Shown here piece after piece: positions 42,220-50,879 of a stretch of 64,000 nt of DNA. The notes below the pieces were generated by a model. The model saw only the letters and a list, made by a program, of their open reading frames with translations. It was not told the origin of the DNA and ran no database searches. Numbering within the stretch: the first letter of the stretch is position 1; each line of letters starts with the position of its first letter. The stretch lies in assembly GCF_030010415.1 (NCBI RefSeq), contig NZ_JASCSA010000007.1. The stretch is one strand, 5' to 3'. Source of the stretch: Cobetia amphilecti (lineage in GTDB: Bacteria; Pseudomonadota; Gammaproteobacteria; Pseudomonadales; Halomonadaceae). The position numbers and the translations under genes are program-made.

Positions 42220-43848
42220 CTAGCGCCACAGCAATAACACGATTCCCAGTCCTGCGCCCACCAGTACCGCCACGGGCTGGGTCTCCGCCCAGGCCATCAA
42301 GGGCTGCCAACCGAACGCGCCGGCCACCAGCAGCAGGCCCGCGCGCAGTCGCCAGCTGGTGCTGGAGGCGTGATTGACCCGGTCGCGCAGCGTGGTGATG
42401 GCCTCTGTCTGGCGTTGACGGGCGCGATGCTCGTCCTCGATGCGCTCCATGGCCTGGAAGGCCATCGCCGGCAGCTGTGGCAGCTGATGCGACAGCTCCG
42501 GCGCCTGCTTGACCATCTCGGCCCAGAACGCCTTGGGGCCGGCGCGCTCCTTCATCCAGCGCTCCAGATAGGGGCGGGCGGTGGCCCACAGGTCGAGGTC
42601 CGGATACAGCTGGCGGCCGAGGCCCTCGATGTTGAGCAGGGTCTTCTGCAGCAACACCAGCTGCGGCTGGACTTCCATGTTGAAGCGGCGCGCGGTCTGG
42701 AACAGCCCCAGCAGGACCTGGCCGAAACTGATGTCCTTGAGCGGCTTCTCGAGAATCGGCTCGCAGACGGCACGTATGGCAGCGGCAAACTCGTTGGCGC
42801 GCGTGCCTTCGCCGACCCAGCCGGACTCGATGTGCAGCGCCGCGACCTCGTAGTAATCCTGGCGGAAGAAGGCCAGCAGGTTGCGGGCCAGATAGTCCTG
42901 GTCCTCGCGGGTCAGGCTGCCGACGATGCCGCAGTCGATGGCGATGAACTGCGGGTCGTGCGGGTTCTCGCGCGAGACGAAGATGTTGCCGGGGTGCATG
43001 TCGGCGTGGAAGAAGTTGTCGCGGAATACCTGGGTGAAGAAGATCTCCACGCCGCGCTCGGCCAGCTTCCTGAGGTCGGTGCCCTGCGCCGTCAGCTCCT
43101 CGATATCGGCGACCGGAATGCCGCGGATGCGTTCCTGCACCATCACGCGGCGGCGCGTCAGTGGCCAGTGGATGGCCGGGACGTAGAGCAGCGGCGAGTC
43201 GAGGAAGTTGCGCTTGAGCTGGGAGGTGTTGGCAGCCTCCTTGTGCATGTCGAGCTCGTCGAACAGCGTCGCCTCGTAGTCGGCGACGACCTCGACCGGG
43301 CGCAGGCGACGGGCTTCCGGCGAGACCTTCATCAACAGGCGCGCGAACATGTAGAGCAGGCCGATGTCCTTGCGCATCACTTCCTCGATGCGCGGCCGGA
43401 TGACCTTGACCACCACGTCCGAGCCATCGTGCAGTCGTGCGGCATGTACCTGGGCGATGGAGGCGGAGGCCAGAGGCTGGGCCTCGAATTCGGCGAAGGC
43501 TTCCTCGACCGACATCTCGAGTTCCTGCTCGACCAGCTCCCGCGCGACCTGGTTCTCGAACGGCGGCACCTGATCCTGCAGGCGCTTGAGTTCGTCGGCG
43601 ATGTCCGGCGGCAGCAGGTCGCGGCGCGTCGAGAGCATCTGACCGAACTTGATGAAGATCGGGCCGAGGGCCTCGAGCGCGAGACGCAGACGTTCGCCAC
43701 GCGTGCGTCTGCCGATGGGGAACAGACGCAGCGGCGACAGCTTGAGCAGCGGGCGCAGCAGGGCCGGCACGCGCCCCGGCGGCACCAGGTCGTCGAGGCG
43801 GTAGCGGGCGATGACCCACAGGATGCTCAGCAGGCGATAGAGTCTCAC
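42220..43848 (-). CDS. ubiB: Ubiquinone biosynthesis kinase-like protein UbiB
   Basis: Atypical ADCK/ABC1 kinase-like ATPase needed for ubiquinone synthesis, thought to help extract lipid intermediates from the membrane. The KxGQ motif is in IFIKFGQMLSTRRDLLP; the Ala-rich loop LASASIAQVHAA, VVVKVIRP, FFHADMHPGNIF and AIDCGIVGSL follow. Two C-terminal hydrophobic helices end the protein. The frame is open from 43944, but the family start (VRLYRLL) fits GTG 43848, which overlaps the ubiJ stop as GTGA and gives 542 residues (E. coli 546). GTG 43860 is an alternative. Confidence 0.94.
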   Translation of the reverse strand: MRLYRLLSILWVIARYRLDDLVPPGRVPALLRPLLKLSPLRLFPIGRRTRGERLRLALEALGPIFIKFGQMLSTRRDLLPPDIADELKRLQDQVPPFENQVARELVEQELEMSVEEAFAEFEAQPLASASIAQVHAARLHDGSDVVVKVIRPRIEEVMRKDIGLLYMFARLLMKVSPEARRLRPVEVVADYEATLFDELDMHKEAANTSQLKRNFLDSPLLYVPAIHWPLTRRRVMVQERIRGIPVADIEELTAQGTDLRKLAERGVEIFFTQVFRDNFFHADMHPGNIFVSRENPHDPQFIAIDCGIVGSLTREDQDYLARNLLAFFRQDYYEVAALHIESGWVGEGTRANEFAAAIRAVCEPILEKPLKDISFGQVLLGLFQTARRFNMEVQPQLVLLQKTLLNIEGLGRQLYPDLDLWATARPYLERWMKERAGPKAFWAEMVKQAPELSHQLPQLPAMAFQAMERIEDEHRARQRQTEAITTLRDRVNHASSTSWRLRAGLLLVAGAFGWQPLMAWAETQPVAVLVGAGLGIVLLLWR

Positions 43849-44513
43849 GACGGCTGGCACTCCCGCTCGGCAGGTTGATGGGAGGTGGCGGCCTCGAGAT
43901 GACGGCGCAGCCGCGCCAGACGTGCTTCGGTGCGATCCAGACACTGGGTCAGCTCGGTCAGCTCGTCGCGGGCGACGCGCATCTGTGCCTGACCGGGCAG
44001 CCAGCGCGCCTCCTCGGTGAGGTATTCGCGCAGGTCCAGCTCCAGCTCACGGCGGCTGATCAGGCCGAAACGCCCGAGGCTGCGCAGACCGCTGGCCAGG
44101 CTATGGCCGGGGGCTTCGCCGAACCATTCACTGAGCGCGCCTTCCCAGTCCAGGTCGAGGTCCATCACCAGGTCTCGGGCGCTCTCCAGCAGATGGATAC
44201 GGCCACGCACGGCGAGACGGCCCTCGAACATCAGGCGCTCGATGGATTCACCGGACAGCAGGGCGGCGGCGGTCTCCATGTCGAGCTCCACCACCACATC
44301 GCCATCGCTCTCGTTGGCCTGGGGCAGGCGCAACAGGTGCAGGCCCTGCAGGTCGAAATGCACCAGCAGGTCAAAGGCGGGGCGTTCGACACGCACCAGC
44401 AGGCGTCGGCCTGCCAGTGCATTCAGGCGCGACGTCGAGGCCGGGTCGCGAGCAAGCAGCTGATTCAGCGTCCGCTCAGCGGTAGCCAACAGCAGGGGGG
44501 TCAGCAATGCCAT
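43845..44513 (-). CDS. ubiJ: Ubiquinone biosynthesis accessory factor UbiJ
   Basis: SCP2-domain lipid-binding protein that scaffolds the soluble Ubi complex. The N-terminal SCP2 fold spans about residues 10-120, with DGDVVVELDMETAAALLSGE and VRGRIHLLESARDLVMDLDL; the C-terminal third is a coiled coil. Length is 222 residues (E. coli 201). It sits between ubiE and ubiB, the conserved order, and overlaps ubiB by four bases. Sequence conservation in this family is low, so context carries much of the call. Confidence 0.9.
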   Translation of the reverse strand: MALLTPLLLATAERTLNQLLARDPASTSRLNALAGRRLLVRVERPAFDLLVHFDLQGLHLLRLPQANESDGDVVVELDMETAAALLSGESIERLMFEGRLAVRGRIHLLESARDLVMDLDLDWEGALSEWFGEAPGHSLASGLRSLGRFGLISRRELELDLREYLTEEARWLPGQAQMRVARDELTELTQCLDRTEARLARLRRHLEAATSHQPAERECQPS

Positions 44514-44520
44514 GACAGCC

Positions 44521-45267
44521 TCAGAGCTTGATGCCGCGGTGCAACGCGACGATGCCGCCCGTCAGGTTGGTGTACTCGACGCGCTCGAGACCGGCCTCTT
44601 CCATCATGCCGGCCAACGTCTTCTGGTCGGGGTGCATGCGGATGGACTCGGCCAGGTAGCGGTAGGAGTCGGCGTCGCCGGCGACCATCTCGCCCATCTT
44701 GGGCAGCAGCCGGAAGCTGTACTGGTCATAGGCGGTGGAGAGCAGCGGATTGACCGGCTTGGAGAATTCCAGCACCAGCAGACGGCCACCCGGCTTGAGG
44801 ATGCGCTGCATGGAGCGCAGGGCCTTGGCCTGGTCGGTGACGTTGCGCAGCCCGAAGGCGATGGTGATGATGTCGAAGGTGTTGTCCGGGAAGGGCAGGG
44901 CTTCGGCATTGGCCTGCACGTATTCGACGTTGCCGCCGACGCCACGGTCGAGCAGCTTGTCGCGGCCGACGTTGAGCATCGAGGCATTGATGTCGGCGAG
45001 CACCACGCGGCCTTTCGGGCCAACCAGACGCGAGAACTTCAGCGTCAGGTCACCGGTGCCGCCGGCGATGTCCAGCACCGACTGGCCGGGACGGGCGCCG
45101 GCACGCTCCAGGGTGATGCGCTTCCACAGACGGTGGATGCCGAACGACATCAGGTCATTCATCACGTCGTACTTGGCGGCGACACTGTGGAAGACATCCG
45201 CGACGCGGCCTGCCTTCTCGTCCACGGCAACTTCCTGATAACCGAAGTGAGTCGTACGCTTGTCCAT
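44521..45267 (-). CDS. ubiE: Ubiquinone/menaquinone methyltransferase UbiE
   Basis: SAM-dependent C-methyltransferase of quinone synthesis. The N-terminus has THFGYQEV and VFHSVAAKYDVMNDLMSFG; the SAM loop is VLDIAGGTGDLTLKF; NAEALPFPDNTFD and IAFGLRNVTD follow. Length is 248 residues (E. coli 251). AGGGGAA precedes the ATG. It heads the ubiE-ubiJ-ubiB unit; hisE and tatABC lie further down the same strand. Confidence 0.96.
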   Translation of the reverse strand: MDKRTTHFGYQEVAVDEKAGRVADVFHSVAAKYDVMNDLMSFGIHRLWKRITLERAGARPGQSVLDIAGGTGDLTLKFSRLVGPKGRVVLADINASMLNVGRDKLLDRGVGGNVEYVQANAEALPFPDNTFDIITIAFGLRNVTDQAKALRSMQRILKPGGRLLVLEFSKPVNPLLSTAYDQYSFRLLPKMGEMVAGDADSYRYLAESIRMHPDQKTLAGMMEEAGLERVEYTNLTGGIVALHRGIKL

Positions 45268-45414
45268 GACTTCCCCTGTTGTGACGCCGCCGTGGCGACG
45301 TCAGCACAATATGGTGAGCTTTCGCAGTGGCTCGATTGTAACCGCTGGCCAGCGGGCTGTCTTTTGGCAAGACGTCGACTCGGACATCTTGCCGCGCCCA
45401 GTGGCATCAGTGGC

Positions 45415-45900
45415 TTACAGCTGGTTGAGCGGAATGCCCAGTGGTTCGCGCGAGGCGCCGGCCTCTTCCAGCTGGCGCAGGTAGTAGGCCCACATGGCGT
45501 CGCGGCGATTGGCCAGTTCCCACAGGTATTCCCAGGTATACAGGCCGCTGTCATGGCCATCATCGAAGTGCAGCTTCAGCGCGTAGCGGCCGCTCTGGGT
45601 GATGTTGGTCAGCCCGACGTAGCGCATGCCGACCTGCAGGGTTTCCTGGCCGACACCGTGGCCACGCACTTCTGCCGACGGCGACATCACGCGCAGGAAT
45701 TCGGTGCTCAGGCGGAAGCTCTGGCCATCGGCGTAGCCCAGCTCCAGTTCGCGCTCTGACTTGTGGTAGTGCACGCGCGTCAGTACCGGGGCCTCTTCGC
45801 CATCGCGGGCATGGCGCTCATTGAGGCGGTAGTCGCGCTGCTGGCCGCTGGTATCAGCGTCGTGGGACGCGGCGGCGTCCTTGGGAGTGTCGTGGCTCAT
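45415..45900 (-). CDS. DUF971 domain protein
   Basis: Small protein with a DUF971 / gamma-butyrobetaine-hydroxylase-N-like fold: SERELELGYADGQSFRLSTE, FLRVMSPSAEVRGHG and LHFDDGHDSGLYTWEYLWEL are typical. ATG 45900 has GAGG eight bases upstream; the frame is open 18 codons further. Length is 161 residues, with a Ser/Asp-rich N-terminal 30. Pseudomonas has a DUF971 gene in the same position downstream of hslVU. The family has been linked to iron-sulfur protein maturation by association only; function is not known here. Confidence 0.82.
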   Translation of the reverse strand: MSHDTPKDAAASHDADTSGQQRDYRLNERHARDGEEAPVLTRVHYHKSERELELGYADGQSFRLSTEFLRVMSPSAEVRGHGVGQETLQVGMRYVGLTNITQSGRYALKLHFDDGHDSGLYTWEYLWELANRRDAMWAYYLRQLEEAGASREPLGIPLNQL

Positions 45901-46018
45901 CGGGGCATCCTCGGGCTTGCATGCCGCGCGGTGGCGTGGGGCGCAGGGCGGCATGGCGAAGGCAATAGGCGTCGAGCGCGGCGCTTGGCCGGTCGATGTG
46001 TCTTGTGCGCATGATGCA

Positions 46019-46056
46019 CTGACGCCCGATCCGGGCCAAGCCGGATCGGGCGTCAG
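46019..46056 (-). other. 16-pair hairpin between hslU and DUF971 gene
   Basis: CTGACGCCCGATCCGG (46019-46034) pairs perfectly with CCGGATCGGGCGTCAG (46041-46056) around six bases. No T-tract on either strand. A second pair, CCCCTCA (46061-46067) and TGAGGGG (46087-46093), flanks it. Confidence 0.65.
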
Positions 46057-46116
46057 AAGTCCCCTCAGGAACGGGACTGGCTTCCATGAGGGGCTGTCAG
46101 GCGCGTGAGCGTGTCG

Positions 46117-47442
46117 TCAGAGGATGTAGCGCGACAGGTCTTCATCACGCGCCAGATCACCCAGACGGGCATCGACGTAGGCGGCATCGACCTTGAGTTC
46201 GCCGGGCTGATCGCCACCCTCGTAGGAGATCTCTTCCAGCAGACGCTCCATCACGGTGTGCAGACGACGGGCGCCGATGTTCTCGGTGCCTTCGTTGACC
46301 TGATAGGCGATCTGCGCGATGCGCTCGATGGCGTCATCCGCGAAGCTCAGCTCGACGCCTTCGGTCGCCAGCAATGCCTTGTACTGACGGATCAGGGCGG
46401 CGGACGGCTCGGTCAGGATGCGCTTGAAGTCTTCCGGTGTCAGGGCGTTGAGCTCGACACGGATCGGCAGACGGCCCTGCAGCTCCGGAATCATGTCCGA
46501 CGGCTTGGACAGGTGGAAGGCACCGGAGGCGATGAACAGGATATGGTCGGTCTTGACCATGCCGTGCTTGGTGGACACGGTGGAGCCTTCGATCAGCGGC
46601 AGCAGATCGCGCTGCACGCCTTCGCGGGACACGTCACCGCCACTGCCGGATTCGCCACGCTTGGCGACCTTGTCGATCTCGTCGAGGAAGACGATGCCGT
46701 TCTGTTCGACGGCCTCGATGGCACGGCTCTTGAGGTCTTCATCGCTGACCATTCTGGCCGCTTCTTCCTCGTGAACCAGCTTGAGTGCTTCCTTGACGGT
46801 GATGCGACGGCTCTCTTTCTGCTGCTTGCCCATGTTGGAGAACATGGACTGCAGCTGGCTGGTCATCTCTTCCATCCCCGGCGGGGTGGCGAAATCGAGA
46901 CTCTGGCTGGCCGGGCTCAGCTCGATGTCGATTTCCTTGTCATCCAGCTGACCTTCGCGCAGCTTCTTGCGGAACATCTGGCGCGTGCTGCTGTTGTTGG
47001 CGGCAGCGTCGTACTCTTCGCCACGCACACGCGGCAGCAGGGCGTCGAGGATGCGCTCTTCGGCGGCATCTTCGGCCTTGTCGCGCACTTCCTTCATGGC
47101 GTCTTCGCGCACCAGCTTCATCGCGACCTCGACCAGGTCGCGGATGATGGATTCCACGTCACGGCCGACATAGCCGACCTCGGTGAACTTGGTCGCCTCG
47201 ATCTTGAGGAAGGGCGCGCCGGCCAGCTTGGCCAGACGACGGGCGATCTCGGTCTTGCCGACACCGGTCGGGCCGATCATCAGGATGTTCTTCGGCGTGA
47301 CTTCCGGGCGCAGATCGTCATCGAGCTGCATGCGGCGCCAGCGGTTGCGCATGGCAACCGCCACGGCGCGCTTGGCTTCAGGCTGGCCGACGATGTGCTG
47401 ATCGAGGGCGTTGACGATTTCCTTCGGGGTCATCTGGGACAT
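46117..47442 (-). CDS. hslU: HslU, ATPase subunit of HslVU protease
   Basis: AAA+ unfoldase feeding substrates to HslV. Walker A GPTGVGKT is at residues 57-64, the pore loop GYVGRDVESIIRDL follows, Walker B is GIVFLDEIDK, and sensor regions are in RLPIRVELNAL and ENIGARRLHTVMER. The C-terminal DLSRYIL tail inserts into HslV. ATG 47442 (MSQMTPKEIVNALDQHI) matches E. coli and lies one base after the hslV stop; the frame is open further upstream. Length is 441 residues (E. coli 443). Confidence 0.97.
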   Translation of the reverse strand: MSQMTPKEIVNALDQHIVGQPEAKRAVAVAMRNRWRRMQLDDDLRPEVTPKNILMIGPTGVGKTEIARRLAKLAGAPFLKIEATKFTEVGYVGRDVESIIRDLVEVAMKLVREDAMKEVRDKAEDAAEERILDALLPRVRGEEYDAAANNSSTRQMFRKKLREGQLDDKEIDIELSPASQSLDFATPPGMEEMTSQLQSMFSNMGKQQKESRRITVKEALKLVHEEEAARMVSDEDLKSRAIEAVEQNGIVFLDEIDKVAKRGESGSGGDVSREGVQRDLLPLIEGSTVSTKHGMVKTDHILFIASGAFHLSKPSDMIPELQGRLPIRVELNALTPEDFKRILTEPSAALIRQYKALLATEGVELSFADDAIERIAQIAYQVNEGTENIGARRLHTVMERLLEEISYEGGDQPGELKVDAAYVDARLGDLARDEDLSRYIL

Positions 47443-47443
47443 C

Positions 47444-47965
47444 TCAGGACAGCTCCTCGATGATGGCATTGTGGTTGGTGAAGACGCAGATATCGGCCGC
47501 GATGGAGATGGACTTCTCGGTGATCTCGCGGGCGGAAAGCTCGGTATTCTCGATCAGGGCGCGGGCAGCGGCCTCGGCGTAGTTGCCGCCGGAGCCGATG
47601 GCCAGTACGCCGTGCTCGGGCTCGACCACGTCACCGTTGCCGGTGATGATCAAGGAGGCGTGCTTGTCGGCGACCACCAGCATGGCCTCAAGCTTGCGCA
47701 GGGCGCGGTCTGAGCGCCACTCCTTGGCAAGCTCCACGGCGGACTTCACCAACTGGCCCTGATACTTCTCGAGCTGCGCTTCGAAGCGTTCGAACAGCGT
47801 GAAGGCATCGGCGGTACCACCGGCGAAACCGGCCAGCACTTGATTGCGATACAGACGACGCACCTTGGCGGCGTTGCCTTTCATGACAGTGTTGCCAAGG
47901 GATACCTGGCCGTCACCAGCCAGGGCGACCTGGCCGTTGCGACGCACGGAGACGATCGTGGTCAT
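47444..47965 (-). CDS. hslV: HslV, peptidase subunit of HslVU protease
   Basis: Threonine protease of the proteasome-beta type. After Met removal the catalytic N-terminal Thr is exposed (MTTIVSVRRNGQVALAGDGQ). NTVMKGNAAKVRRLY, VLAGFAGGTADAFTLFE and AIGSGGNYAEAAARAL are family marks. ATG 47965 has AGGAG seven bases upstream and gives 173 residues (E. coli 176); the much longer open frame upstream is leader RNA. A near-consensus sigma-32 promoter lies about 200 bases upstream. Confidence 0.97.
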   Translation of the reverse strand: MTTIVSVRRNGQVALAGDGQVSLGNTVMKGNAAKVRRLYRNQVLAGFAGGTADAFTLFERFEAQLEKYQGQLVKSAVELAKEWRSDRALRKLEAMLVVADKHASLIITGNGDVVEPEHGVLAIGSGGNYAEAAARALIENTELSAREITEKSISIAADICVFTNHNAIIEELS

Positions 47966-48036
47966 GGATAACTCCTGAGAGAGCATGCCGGCGATTGGAA
48001 TAAGGTGAACGGGGCCGGGCATGGCATTTCTGGGCA

Positions 48037-48056
48037 GACGAGGCCGTGGCCTCGTC
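48037..48056 (-). other. Hairpin in hslVU 5' leader
   Basis: GACGAGGC and GCCTCGTC (48037-48044 with 48049-48056) form an eight-pair stem within the roughly 190-base leader. E. coli hslVU also has a leader stem-loop that stabilises the message; a shared role is inference. Confidence 0.45.
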
Positions 48057-48162
48057 GCGTAAAACGGGTGGTGATCGTCAGCCTGGCGCTTGCCACTGCT
48101 TGCCGCGATCCTGCACCGCCTGACGGGCGGCACGCGGGCCTGATATCTCACCGGAATGCTGT

Positions 48163-48190
48163 AGATGGGGGCGCCGATACGGGTTTCAAG
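48163..48190 (-). promoter_or_regulatory. Sigma-32 heat-shock promoter for hslVU
   Basis: On the - strand: CTTGAAA (48190-48184), 13 bases, CCCCATCT (48170-48163). This is an exact match to the RpoH consensus CTTGAAA, 13-14 bases, CCCCATnT. hslVU is a classic heat-shock operon. Confidence 0.85.
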
Positions 48191-48243
48191 TCATCGGCGA
48201 CTCAGCGTTGACTGCGATCGGCCCTGGTCTGCGCCCTCATGCA

Positions 48244-48273
48244 ACGGGCCCGCTCAAAAATGAGCGGGCCCGT
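48244..48273 (-). terminator. Terminator of argS / SPOR-gene unit
   Basis: ACGGGCCCGCTCA (48244-48256) pairs perfectly with TGAGCGGGCCCGT (48261-48273) around four A (four T on the - strand). It lies 24 bases after the SPOR gene stop. The T-tract on the - strand is weak. Confidence 0.65.
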
Positions 48274-48296
48274 CTGTCGCAAGGCTCACGCCTGGC

Positions 48297-48950
48297 TTAC
48301 TGCAGCTTGATCAACAAGGGCTCGATGCCCTGGGTGTTCATCAGGTCCTGGGCGCGATTGAGCTCGCGGGTGTCCTTGTAGGGACCGACCTGCACCCGGT
48401 GCCAGACGGTACCGCCGGAGGCATTGACGTCACTGACCTTGGCCAGCAGGCCAAGGTCCTTGAGCTTGCCGGCCAGCTTCTTGGCATCGCTCATCTCGCG
48501 GAAGGACGCGGCCTGCAACATGTAGTTGGTCAGCGAGGCCTCGGACTTCTTGGTGCTCTCGGCGCTGCCCGGGCGCGGCGTGGACTTGTACTCATCCACC
48601 TTGGGAGCGATCACCTCGGTTTCCGGCAGCAGGGTGTAGAACTCGAAGGTCGGCATGTTGCCGGCGGACTCTTCGGGGGCTTCCTTCTGCTGCTGGTTGC
48701 CCTGTTTGGCGGCTTGCTGCCCGTTCTGCTGTCCGTTCTGCTGCGTGTTGGCCTTGGGCACGATGGCCGCGACCGGTAGACGCGGGGCCTGTTTCTCGAA
48801 GTACTGCGCGAGAGCGAAGCCGGCGATCAGGCCGATGATGCCCCATAGCCAGCCGGGCAGACCACGGCTCTGGCTGGCAGCGGGTTGCCGACGGGGGCTC
48901 GCCCCCTGGCGGGAGGCGGGCTTCTTGTTGGCGGGGCGGCGAGCAGCCAT
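48297..48950 (-). CDS. SPOR-domain membrane protein (FtsN-like)
   Basis: Bitopic inner-membrane protein. A basic N-terminus (ARRPANKKPASRQ) is followed by one membrane helix at about residues 32-50 (LPGWLWGIIGLIAGFALA), a Gln/Asn-rich linker, and a C-terminal SPOR domain from about residue 140 (YMLQAASFREMSDAKKLAGK, WHRVQVGPYKDTRELNRA) that binds denuded peptidoglycan glycans at the septum. Length is 217 residues. It lies between argS and hslVU, where many gammaproteobacteria carry ftsN or an FtsN-like gene. Whether it is the essential FtsN cannot be settled from sequence. Confidence 0.88.
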   Translation of the reverse strand: MAARRPANKKPASRQGASPRRQPAASQSRGLPGWLWGIIGLIAGFALAQYFEKQAPRLPVAAIVPKANTQQNGQQNGQQAAKQGNQQQKEAPEESAGNMPTFEFYTLLPETEVIAPKVDEYKSTPRPGSAESTKKSEASLTNYMLQAASFREMSDAKKLAGKLKDLGLLAKVSDVNASGGTVWHRVQVGPYKDTRELNRAQDLMNTQGIEPLLIKLQ

Positions 48951-48953
48951 GGC

Positions 48954-50639
48954 TTACATCTCCTCGGGAGCGCTGACACCCAGCAGGGCCAGGCCGTTGC
49001 GGATGACCTGAGCGGTCGCCAGACCCAGCGCCATGCGCGCATTGCGGGTCGCGTCGTCCTCGACCATCACCTTCACCGCGTTGTAGCAGGTATGGAAGTC
49101 GGAGGAGAGGTCCTGCAGGTACTGGGCGACCTGCTGCGGCTCGCGCACCTTGGCGGCGTGGGCGACGACGTCCGGGAACTGCGCCATGCGATTCATCACG
49201 GCCTTTTCCTGGTCGCTGGTCAGCAGGGTGAGCTGCGCCATGGCCAGGGCTTCGTCGAAGGGCTTCTCTTCGCGGCTGGCCTTGCGCAGCACGCTGTGCA
49301 CGCGGGCGTGAGCGTACTGGATGTAGTAGACCGGGTTGTCATTGGACTGGGAGCGCGCCAGGTCGATGTCGAAGGTCAGCTGGGAGTCGGCGCGACGTGC
49401 GGCCAGGAAGTAGCGGGTCGCGTCGCGGCCGACTTCCTCGATCAGGTCGCGCAGGGTCACGTAGCTGCCGGCACGCTTGGACAGCTTCACTTCCTCGCCG
49501 GAGCGCATCACGGTGACCATCTGGTGCAGCACGTAGTCCGGCCAGCCCTTGGGGATGTCCGCCTGCAGAGCCTGCAGACCGGCACGCACGCGGGTCACGG
49601 TGGAGTGGTGATCGGCGCCCTGCTCGTTGATGACCTGGGTGAAGCCACGCTGCCACTTGTCGAGGTGGTAGGCGACGTCGGGCAGGAAGTAGGTGTAACC
49701 GCCGTCACGCTTGCGCATCACGCGGTCCTTGTCATCACCGAAGTCGGTGGTGCGCAGCCACAGGGCGCCGTCGTCTTCATAGGTGTAGCCGTTGTCGACC
49801 AGGCGCTTGACGGTCTCCTCGACCTTGCCGTCGCTGTAGAGCGAGGACTCGAGGAAGTAGACATCGAATTCGACGCCGAAGGCCTTGAGGTCGAGATCCT
49901 GCTCATGGCGCAGGTAGGCGACGGCGAAGACGCGGATGGCCTCCAGGTCATCGGGGTCCGCGGCGCCGGTCACCTGCTTGCCATCGGCTTCGACGGTGTC
50001 GCCGGCCATATAGGAGGCAGCCAGTTCGCTGATGTAGTCACCGCGATAGCCATCGGCCGGCCAGCTGGCATCGTCCGGGCCCAGGCCCTTGGCGCGCGCC
50101 TGGACGGAGAGCGCCAGATTGTTGATCTGGGCGCCGGCGTCGTTGTAGTAGAACTCGCGCGTGACGTCGTGACCGGTGGCGGCCAGCAGGCGGCACAGCA
50201 CGTCGCCGACCGCGGCACCGCGGCCGTGACCGACGTGCAGCGGGCCGGTCGGGTTGGCGGAGACGAACTCGACCTGCACCTTCTCGCCGGCACCCACGTC
50301 GCTGTGACCGAAGCTGTCGCTTTCGCTGAAGACGCGACGCACGATATCGGCTACCGCACCGGTGTCAGCGAAGAAGTTCAGGAAGCCGGGCCCGGCGATC
50401 TCGACCTTGGAGACGGCATCGGAGGCCGGCAGCGCCGCGATAAGCTTCTCGGCCAGATCGCGCGGCTTCATGCCGGCGGCCTTGGACGTCATCATCGCCA
50501 GATTGCTGGCGTAGTCGCCGTGGCTCTTGTCCTTGGTCGGGTCGACCTTGATCTGCGGGCTGGCGTCGGCGGGCAGGGTGCCGTCGGCCTTGAGGGTTTC
50601 CAGGGCCTGGCCCAGCAGTTCGATGATCGTCTCTTTCAT
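48954..50639 (-). CDS. argS: Arginyl-tRNA synthetase
   Basis: Class I synthetase charging tRNA-Arg. The HIGH-type motif is HVGH (residues 135-138) in NPTGPLHVGHGRGAAVGD, the tRNA-D-loop N-domain precedes it, and LSKRAGSYVTLRDL replaces KMSKS as usual for ArgRS. The C-terminal DALR domain ends the protein. Length is 561 residues (E. coli 577). A GATAAT (- strand, 50759-50754) with TTTATG 17 bases upstream is a possible promoter. It is followed after three bases by the SPOR gene. Confidence 0.96.
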   Translation of the reverse strand: MKETIIELLGQALETLKADGTLPADASPQIKVDPTKDKSHGDYASNLAMMTSKAAGMKPRDLAEKLIAALPASDAVSKVEIAGPGFLNFFADTGAVADIVRRVFSESDSFGHSDVGAGEKVQVEFVSANPTGPLHVGHGRGAAVGDVLCRLLAATGHDVTREFYYNDAGAQINNLALSVQARAKGLGPDDASWPADGYRGDYISELAASYMAGDTVEADGKQVTGAADPDDLEAIRVFAVAYLRHEQDLDLKAFGVEFDVYFLESSLYSDGKVEETVKRLVDNGYTYEDDGALWLRTTDFGDDKDRVMRKRDGGYTYFLPDVAYHLDKWQRGFTQVINEQGADHHSTVTRVRAGLQALQADIPKGWPDYVLHQMVTVMRSGEEVKLSKRAGSYVTLRDLIEEVGRDATRYFLAARRADSQLTFDIDLARSQSNDNPVYYIQYAHARVHSVLRKASREEKPFDEALAMAQLTLLTSDQEKAVMNRMAQFPDVVAHAAKVREPQQVAQYLQDLSSDFHTCYNAVKVMVEDDATRNARMALGLATAQVIRNGLALLGVSAPEEM

Positions 50640-50838
50640 GGAATATCGGTCTCTTCACGGCTCGGGTCGCACCGCGTGCCATACAGCAGGCGGTTGCAGG
50701 CATCAGGCCTGCGGGCAATGGGGGAGTGCGGATGTCGCTGCACGATGGCGGGCATTATCACCGATCCTGCGGCTTGCATAAACCGTCGTGATCAATCGCG
50801 CCGCATTCCGCGCCCTGCAGGGATAGTGGTCAGTTCAT

Positions 50839-50873
50839 CGCAAGCGGTGTGAAGGGCTGTCACACCGCTTGCG
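50839..50873 (-). other. 14-pair hairpin downstream of priA
   Basis: CGCAAGCGGTGTGA (50839-50852) pairs perfectly with TCACACCGCTTGCG (50860-50873). No T-tract on the - strand. It lies just after the priA stop and before the argS promoter region, so a 3'-end function is likely. Confidence 0.6.
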
Positions 50874-50879
50874 TATCGC

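Noticed and set aside
42143..43819. 558-codon frame overlapping ubiB in another frame
   Set aside because: Same strand, shifted frame; Arg/Pro/Gly/Ala-rich with no motif, whereas the ubiB frame carries all kinase-like motifs.
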